Assembly: GCA_019136655.1 (NCBI GenBank) | Contig: JAGVTU010000010.1 | Span: forward strand, 62,001 to 126,000 | Length of the DNA stretch: 64,000 nucleotides | Reading direction: 5' to 3' | From: Bacteroidota bacterium | GTDB taxonomy: Bacteria; Bacteroidota; Bacteroidia; AKYH767-A; OLB10 | Shown here: positions 58,614-64,000 of the stretch, one piece after another | Numbering within the stretch: the first letter of the stretch is position 1 | Layout of the letters: every line of letters starts with the position of its first letter | Program-made: the position numbers and the translations under genes | The notes under the pieces: generated by a model | The model's input: only the letters and a program-made list of their open reading frames with translations | Database searches by the model: none | Told to the model about the DNA's origin: nothing

Positions 58614-58622
58614 AAAAGGAGG
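58614..58622 (+). promoter_or_regulatory. Shine-Dalgarno sequence of wecB
   Basis: AAAAGGAGG, 12 bp before the ATG at 58635, complementary to the 16S 3' end. The spacer is longer than ideal. Confidence 0.6.
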
Positions 58623-58634
58623 CAAATAATAACA

Positions 58635-59762
58635 ATGAAAAGGATTTTAATAGTAGTAGGAACGCGCCCCAATTTTATCAAGATAACACAGTTTAAAAAA
58701 ATTAATCATCAGATGGGCCTTCCATTTGATATTAAGATAGTACATACCGGCCAGCATTACGACAGCAAAATGGCTGATGTTTTTTTCGATCAGTTTGAAC
58801 TCACTCCTGATTTCTGGCTCAACATTCCTGCAGGAACACCCAACTCGCAAATGGCAGAAATTATGTTGCGACTTGAAAAAGTGATGCTGGAGTATAAACC
58901 TGATTTACTAATGGTAGTAGGTGATGTGAACTCTACATTTGCTGCTGCTCTTACTGCCAATAAAATGAACACTAAGATTGCTCATATTGAAAGCGGGTTA
59001 CGGAGTAATGACAGAACCATGCCGGAAGAAATCAACCGTATTCTGACAGATGAAATTGCAGACTATTTCTTTATAACTGAAGACAGTGGTCAGGAGAATT
59101 TAATTCTTGAAGGCAAGAAATCGCAGCAATTGTTTTTTGTGGGCAACACTATGATTGATACACTGGTTGCTTTTGATCATAAAATTCAACAGTCAGATAT
59201 ATTGAGTAAATTAAATATTTCATCAAAAGAATTTGTGTTGATGACCATGCACCGTCCGGCAACTGTTGATTTTAAAGATGGTCTTGAAAAGTTATTTGAC
59301 ATCATCAGGCTAATTACTAAAAAACACAAACTGGTTTTTCCAATACACCCTCGTACCATGCACAGAATTGAAGAATTTGGATTGCAGAACGAAATAAAAA
59401 ATAATGACAAACTGATATTGACTGAACCACTCGATTATTTTGCATTTCAAAAACTGATTCATGATTGTGCATACATAGTAACAGATAGCGGAGGCATACA
59501 GGAAGAAAGCACGTTCAGAAGAATCCCATGCCTGACTTTAAGAGCCAATACCGAAAGACCAAGCACGGTCGAGATAGGCTCCAATGAATTAATGCCTTTT
59601 GACATCCAAGCTATTTCAAAGAAAATTAATTCCATCACTAATGGAAAATATAAAAAAGGTGCTATACCACCTCTTTGGGATGGAAAAGCCACACAACGCA
59701 TTTTAGAACATTGTATTAATATACTTGATGTAAAGACCAGAATTACTTCTCTTACCACATGA
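58635..59762 (+). CDS. wecB: UDP-N-acetylglucosamine 2-epimerase (non-hydrolysing)
   Basis: A 375-residue enzyme converting UDP-GlcNAc to UDP-ManNAc. Motifs: VGTRPNFIKITQFKKI, VHTGQHYDSKMADVFF, VVGDVNSTFAAALTANK, HIESGLRSNDRTMPEEINR, MHRPATVDF, FPIHPRTMHRIEEFG, and VTDSGGIQEESTFRRIPCLTLRANTERPSTVEIGSN. Length is normal. The stop overlaps the next start (ATGA), so translation is coupled. It supplies UDP-ManNAc or a derivative for the polysaccharide. Confidence 0.95.
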   Translation: MKRILIVVGTRPNFIKITQFKKINHQMGLPFDIKIVHTGQHYDSKMADVFFDQFELTPDFWLNIPAGTPNSQMAEIMLRLEKVMLEYKPDLLMVVGDVNSTFAAALTANKMNTKIAHIESGLRSNDRTMPEEINRILTDEIADYFFITEDSGQENLILEGKKSQQLFFVGNTMIDTLVAFDHKIQQSDILSKLNISSKEFVLMTMHRPATVDFKDGLEKLFDIIRLITKKHKLVFPIHPRTMHRIEEFGLQNEIKNNDKLILTEPLDYFAFQKLIHDCAYIVTDSGGIQEESTFRRIPCLTLRANTERPSTVEIGSNELMPFDIQAISKKINSITNGKYKKGAIPPLWDGKATQRILEHCINILDVKTRITSLTT

Positions 59763-61975
59763 AACTATTATCCTGGCTTAACTCCAAAGACTCAGAACTG
59801 CTTTCAGGATTGAATAATGATTCTCCTTTTCAATTCTTACCGGGATTCAGTAAAATCTATAAAGAACATTCAGGAGAAAAAGTCAATATTGTTTATTCAG
59901 AAAAGCTTAAGGCATACTTACCAATTCGTTTATTCTCCTCTCATTTTGTAAAATTTGCACAAATTTTACATGCACCAATTCGCAATAATGAAGAACTCAA
60001 CTCTACCGAACAACTTGATTTTTTTGATGAGTTAATTCATTACTGTCAGACGAATAATTTATGTCAGCGATTGGTGCAACCACATCCTTATGGAATTTTA
60101 GGAGCTATACCAGATGGATCACGATATTGTGAGTTTGGGACATATATTACTGACCTTTCATCACAATCGAATGAGGAAATATTTAAACAGTTTCATCCTA
60201 AATACCAAAAGGCAATAAATCATACTGAAAAAGCGGGTGGTGTAGTAAAATTCGGCATAGAAGTCTTAGAGGATTTTTATAAGTGCTATGAGCATACTAT
60301 GCGAAGAGCCGGTGCTATTTCAGAAAACATCCAATATTTTAAAGCTTATTGTAAATATCTTGGATCTGAAAATGCAACTCCTGCTGTAATTTATGATAAT
60401 GGAAATCCTGTGGGTGGAATTTTTGTCGTTCACACAAATTACTCGGCATTATGTACGCATGCAGGAAGTATGGGTGATACCAAGTTATATGGCTCCATGA
60501 AATATTTACACTTTGAAATGATGAAAAGAATGAAATCACTCGGTGTAAAAAAATATGATTTGGTTGGTGTTCGAATTGGGAATAATGATCCTGCTTTAGA
60601 AGGAATCTTCCGTTTTAAGAAAGGTTTTGGCGGAGATTTAAAAAAAGGATATCTGTGGAAGATTGATATTGATCCGTTGAAGACAAGAGTTTATGATTTC
60701 CTTCTTAAACTAAGGCATGGAGGCAATCAATATAAAGATATCATTGATCAGGTTAATTTATCATCATCAAGAGGAATGCATATTTTAATCATCCCATCCT
60801 GGTATAAATCTGTTACAGAACCTGTGTTGGGAACTTTTTTTGAAGAGCAGGCACGTACATTGATGAAAGCCGGGCATAAAGTGGGAATCATTTATCCTCA
60901 GTTTGCTTCAGTAAGTTCCTTGTTTCAAAAAAAGGATGAGATTATCAGTTTTGTAGATGACAACGGGCTGCCTACATACTCTATGGTACATCAGGCATAC
61001 ATTCCGAAAATGCGTAAATTAAGTTACAAAATTTTCAATGAAGCCGTACAGCGCATTTACAATAAATATACTCATAAGTATGGCGTTCCTGACATCATCC
61101 ATGCCCACAGTATTTTTCATGGAGGGATGGCAGGTTACTATATTGCAAAGAACAATCATCTGCCATTTGTAATAACAGAGCACCTCACCTCTTTTATGAC
61201 CGGTGATATAAACCATCCAGAAGATATTGAACTATCCAGCGAGATTTTTTGCAATGCTGATGCCGCATTAATTGTAAGTAAGAATTTTAAAAACGACATT
61301 GAGAATTCTTTACATCTTAGGAACGATACGTTTAAAGTAATTCCTAATCTTGTTGCTGATATTTTCTTTGAAGATTTTAAAATTAAAACTTATAAGGATG
61401 GAGAAACTTTTGTCTTTTTCACCAATTCATTTCTACTGCCCAGAAAAAATCATAAGCTAATTTTTAGTGCACTTGAAGTTTTAATAAAAAAGGGGATTAA
61501 GAACTTTGAGTTAAGGGTTGGAGGTGATGGCCCTTTAAGAAATTCCTTGCAAACAATTGTTAAAGATTGCGGACTTGACAATTACGTAAAATTTTTAGGA
61601 GCACTGAACAGGCAGCAAGTTAAAACAGAAGCTTCCAATTGCCACTGCTTTTTGCTGACAAGTACTTACGAAACATTCGGAGTAGTACTTATAGAAAGCC
61701 TTGCATCCGGACGACCCGTTATAACTACAGACTCAGGTGGACCAAGAGATTTTATCAATAGCACCAATGGAATCATCCTAAAAGAGCAAACCCCTGAATG
61801 TTTAGCCGAAGCTATGATACAAATGATGCAGAATTATAAGAATTATAATCAGGAACAACTTTCAAAAGATTGCCGGCAATTATTTTCTGAACAAAAAATT
61901 GAAGGCGACATTGAACAAATGTATCGTAAAGTATTAGCTGAGTTTCCCAATAAAACACGCATTGTTTCCAAATAA
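59759..61975 (+). CDS. Fusion: FemAB-like acyltransferase domain + GT4-type glycosyltransferase
   Basis: A 738-residue protein with two separate enzymes in one frame. Residues about 1-330 resemble FemAB/GNAT-type proteins that transfer amino acids or acyl groups (HPKYQKAINHTEKAGG, PVGGIFVVHTNYSALCTHAGSM, YDLVGVRIGNNDPALEGIFRFKKGFGGDLKKG). From M340 (MHILIIPSWYKSVTEPVLGTFFEEQ) it is a GT-B glycosyltransferase of family 4, with PDIIHAHS, VFFTNSFLLPRKNHKLIF, and the nucleotide-binding STYETFGVVLIESLASGRPVITTDSGGPRDFI. The second domain begins with Met, as if two genes had merged. It overlaps wecB by 4 bp and the deacetylase-like gene by 1 bp. Confidence 0.85.
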   Translation: MKLLSWLNSKDSELLSGLNNDSPFQFLPGFSKIYKEHSGEKVNIVYSEKLKAYLPIRLFSSHFVKFAQILHAPIRNNEELNSTEQLDFFDELIHYCQTNNLCQRLVQPHPYGILGAIPDGSRYCEFGTYITDLSSQSNEEIFKQFHPKYQKAINHTEKAGGVVKFGIEVLEDFYKCYEHTMRRAGAISENIQYFKAYCKYLGSENATPAVIYDNGNPVGGIFVVHTNYSALCTHAGSMGDTKLYGSMKYLHFEMMKRMKSLGVKKYDLVGVRIGNNDPALEGIFRFKKGFGGDLKKGYLWKIDIDPLKTRVYDFLLKLRHGGNQYKDIIDQVNLSSSRGMHILIIPSWYKSVTEPVLGTFFEEQARTLMKAGHKVGIIYPQFASVSSLFQKKDEIISFVDDNGLPTYSMVHQAYIPKMRKLSYKIFNEAVQRIYNKYTHKYGVPDIIHAHSIFHGGMAGYYIAKNNHLPFVITEHLTSFMTGDINHPEDIELSSEIFCNADAALIVSKNFKNDIENSLHLRNDTFKVIPNLVADIFFEDFKIKTYKDGETFVFFTNSFLLPRKNHKLIFSALEVLIKKGIKNFELRVGGDGPLRNSLQTIVKDCGLDNYVKFLGALNRQQVKTEASNCHCFLLTSTYETFGVVLIESLASGRPVITTDSGGPRDFINSTNGIILKEQTPECLAEAMIQMMQNYKNYNQEQLSKDCRQLFSEQKIEGDIEQMYRKVLAEFPNKTRIVSK

Positions 61976-63027
61976 TGAGTAAGCCGAAGAAACAGATTCT
62001 GATTACCTTCGATTATGAGTTGTTCCTCGGTAACCGAAGTGGTTCAGTGAATGATTGTTTAATCACACCCACCGATCAAATTCTTGAAGTCATAGAAAAA
62101 CACGGTGAACGAGCTATATTCTTTGTAGATACCACTCACCTGCTCACTCTTGAGAAATATGCAGAAAAATATGATTCTTGCAGAAAAGATTTGGAAACAG
62201 TATCTGCACACATTGCGTCTATAAGTAAGAGAGGGCATGAAGTTTTTCCTCACTTGCACCCTCACTGGCTGGATGCAGAATACCTGCCACAAACAAATGA
62301 ATGGAAACTGACCAGCACTGATAAATACAGATTTTTTCATTTGAATGAAAATGAAAGAGAGTTGATATTTACCGGATCGGTAGAGTTATTAAATAAAATT
62401 ATTAAACCGCATAATCCTTCATATTTGTTGGATGGCTATCGTGCAGGCGGTTGGTGTATTCAGCCATTTTCGGCATTTGAGCCGTATTTCAAAAAGCATA
62501 ATATAAAGTATGACTTCAGTGTGCTCGGAAAATTTTATCTGTTTAGTAATGCGCAATATTTTGATTTTTCGGAAGCTCCTGAAAAATCAGTTTATACATT
62601 TCAGGATGATATTGTAAAGGAAAATGATAAAGGATCATTCAAGGAGTTAAATATATCTTCTGTTTTTATTCCTCAACATCTTCAGTTCTTCAATAAAATC
62701 TTTCAGAAATTCTACTTTAAACTTACTGGAGATCATAGCTTCAATCGTGGAGAAGGACAAATTGCAGTGAAGATAGACCCTTCGCTAGTGAAGCCACAAA
62801 CTACGGGATATGATATTTTGAATTCGAACTGGGAGCGTGTGGCTATTGAATTAATGTCGCAGGTAAAAATGTCGGTTTATAAGAAGTTTATTCGCGAACA
62901 GGATTATATGCATTTTATCTCACACCCAAAAATGCTGACTCAGCATAACATAAGGATGTTTGATAATTTTTTATCTTATGCGGGCAGCAGATATGAAATA
63001 GAAACTGATTTCCGTAAAATGGTCTGA
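61975..63027 (+). CDS. Polysaccharide deacetylase-like (NodB-like) protein
   Basis: A 350-residue cytoplasmic protein. ILITFDYELFLGN gives the first acidic metal-binding motif, and HEVFPHLHPHWLD the histidine pair. YRAGGWCIQPFSAFEPYFKKHNI is the third motif. Together these are the usual elements of carbohydrate esterase 4 and its relatives. No signal peptide is seen, unlike most such deacetylases. It may act on nucleotide- or lipid-linked sugars in the same pathway. The start overlaps the previous stop (TAATG). Last gene of the cluster. Confidence 0.75.
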   Translation: MSKPKKQILITFDYELFLGNRSGSVNDCLITPTDQILEVIEKHGERAIFFVDTTHLLTLEKYAEKYDSCRKDLETVSAHIASISKRGHEVFPHLHPHWLDAEYLPQTNEWKLTSTDKYRFFHLNENERELIFTGSVELLNKIIKPHNPSYLLDGYRAGGWCIQPFSAFEPYFKKHNIKYDFSVLGKFYLFSNAQYFDFSEAPEKSVYTFQDDIVKENDKGSFKELNISSVFIPQHLQFFNKIFQKFYFKLTGDHSFNRGEGQIAVKIDPSLVKPQTTGYDILNSNWERVAIELMSQVKMSVYKKFIREQDYMHFISHPKMLTQHNIRMFDNFLSYAGSRYEIETDFRKMV

Positions 63028-63062
63028 GGATATTTTTACTTCAGATATTTGTAATTGTTTGT

Positions 63063-63070
63063 TATATTTG
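63063..63070 (+). promoter_or_regulatory. -7 promoter element (TATATTTG) of the last gene
   Basis: TATATTTG on the plus strand, 20 bp before the ATG at 63091, matches TAnnTTTG. Confidence 0.5.
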
Positions 63071-63090
63071 CCCATGTAAAATCCTGACGG

Positions 63091-64000
63091 ATGAAAATTG
63101 GCAATTATATAAATGATCTCCTGCATTATCACGACTGTGTGATAGTTCCGGATTTTGGCGGATTCGTAACCCGTTATCAAAGTGCTGCCATTCATCCAGT
63201 TCAGCATTTATTTACACCTCCATCCAAATCAATAGCATTTAACAGTGAACTGACCACAAATGATGGTTTATTGGCAAATTACATTTGCTCACGGCTATTG
63301 TTAACTTATCCGGATGCCTGTAAAATAATCAATGATTTTGTATTAACCTGCAAAACACAACTTGACAACAACCAGCGATTGGTGATTGACAATGTTGGTG
63401 AATTGTTTTATGACGTTGAAAAAAATCTTCAGTTCACACCCAAAGGTCAGCAAAATTTTCTGCTTGACTCTTTTGGTTTAGCACCGGTACAGTCACCTGC
63501 AATACAACGCGAAAAATCGTTTGATATATTCGACAAACAGGATGCTTCAGTAGTTCCTGCAGAGAAGCATAAAAACTATCTTAAACCACTGTTAAGAATA
63601 ACGGCTGTTGCAGGAATTGCTGCATTGGTTGCATTTGCATATTTCAATCCATTTATATCTTCTAAAATTTCAAAAGGTATTGCAAGTATAATTCCGGTAG
63701 TTAGTCGTTCTTCAGATAACACACATGCCAATGAAACTATAAAAGTAAACCTGCCTGTTAAGGAAGAATTACGCCAGTCAGAGTTAAATCCTGATAAAAA
63801 TATTTTCGAAGAGGGGGACGAAACTTCTAAAAGTATTCCCGAAAATAATCCTTCCGCTGAAACAGATGTTTCCACAACTCAGTCACCTGAACAAAATATA
63901 GCAAGTGAAAATATTTCAGCACCAACTGAAACTAAGCCGAATAAGTTGATCAAAGAAGAAATTCAACCCTCCCCTGCTGTTGCTGTTGCTGCACCTGCAC
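63091..64000 (+). CDS. HU-CCDC81 / SPOR-type cell-envelope protein (partial, runs off window)
   Basis: The frame is open from the ATG at 63091 to the window end (303 codons), so the stop lies outside. The N-terminus MKIGNYINDLLHYHDCVIVPDFGGFVTRY is the HU-CCDC81 bacterial domain, expected to bind DNA or nucleoid components. An HU-like second half follows (RLVIDNVGELFYDVEKNLQFTPKG). One membrane helix is at about residues 170-190 (ITAVAGIAALVAFAYFNPF), then a Glu/Ser/Pro-rich linker starts. In this family a C-terminal SPOR peptidoglycan-binding domain normally follows, which cannot be seen here. Confidence 0.85.
   Translation, partial: MKIGNYINDLLHYHDCVIVPDFGGFVTRYQSAAIHPVQHLFTPPSKSIAFNSELTTNDGLLANYICSRLLLTYPDACKIINDFVLTCKTQLDNNQRLVIDNVGELFYDVEKNLQFTPKGQQNFLLDSFGLAPVQSPAIQREKSFDIFDKQDASVVPAEKHKNYLKPLLRITAVAGIAALVAFAYFNPFISSKISKGIASIIPVVSRSSDNTHANETIKVNLPVKEELRQSELNPDKNIFEEGDETSKSIPENNPSAETDVSTTQSPEQNIASENISAPTETKPNKLIKEEIQPSPAVAVAAPA

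Overview
The window comes from the chromosome of a Bacteroidota bacterium, probably an environmental member of the Chitinophagales/Sphingobacteriales type. The evidence is: C-terminal type IX secretion sorting domains, a fused E1 alpha/beta oxoacid dehydrogenase, Bacteroidota-type promoters (TTTG / 19-21 bp / TAnnTTTG) in front of many genes, few Shine-Dalgarno sequences, and a Bacteroidota-like rRNA operon. The species cannot be named from sequence alone.

Layout. 1-6.3 kb: the end of one secreted T9SS protein, two beta-propeller-like T9SS cargo proteins, and a two-gene M16 peptidase pair. 6.5-16.6 kb: housekeeping genes (E2 acyltransferase, TPR/PD40 protein, DnaQ-like exonuclease, RelA/SpoT, small conserved proteins, saccharopine dehydrogenase-like protein, TrmN6-like methyltransferase). 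16.7-22.05 kb: a complete rRNA operon 16S-tRNA-Ile-tRNA-Ala-23S-5S with two tandem promoters, boxA-like elements, processing stems and a terminator. 22.07-23.85 kb: a putative porin. 23.8-30.2 kb: a minus-strand operon tnaA - tpl - norC-like - norB-like - broken heme-copper oxidase gene - sco. 30.4-50.6 kb: mixed core genes (tsaD, TamB-like, acyl-CoA dehydrogenase, pepT, E1, peptide transporter, nrnA, ndk, an ECF sigma factor, a BamA/TamA-like protein, ung). 50.6-50.8 kb: a 65-bp tandem duplication. 51.0-63.0 kb: an exopolysaccharide/nucleotide-sugar cluster (fcl, gmd, Wzc-like kinase, ABC flippase, alpha/alpha-toroid protein, wecB, FemAB-glycosyltransferase fusion, deacetylase-like protein). 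The window ends inside an HU-CCDC81/SPOR-type gene.

The least ordinary part is 23.8-30.2 kb. Two paralogous PLP lyases (tryptophanase and tyrosine phenol-lyase) head what looks like one transcript with a cytochrome-c-type NO reductase-like pair. The promoter has a -7 element, no -33 element, and a perfect 6+6 palindrome centred near -41, the position of a class II Crp/Fnr activator. The NorB-like subunit keeps the two adjacent FeB histidines, one proximal heme histidine and one active-site glutamate. It has Asn where the third FeB histidine should be, has lost two glutamates, and has Met where one low-spin heme histidine should be. Downstream lies the C-terminal half of a second heme-copper oxidase subunit with two in-frame stops, and this fragment also lacks the catalytic Tyr of oxygen reductases.

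The other regions work mostly as expected: E1 and E2 of one oxoacid dehydrogenase are encoded 34 kb apart, and the polysaccharide genes run as a largely overlapping plus-strand operon opposite gmd-fcl. All calls are by inspection of the sequence; no database search was run.
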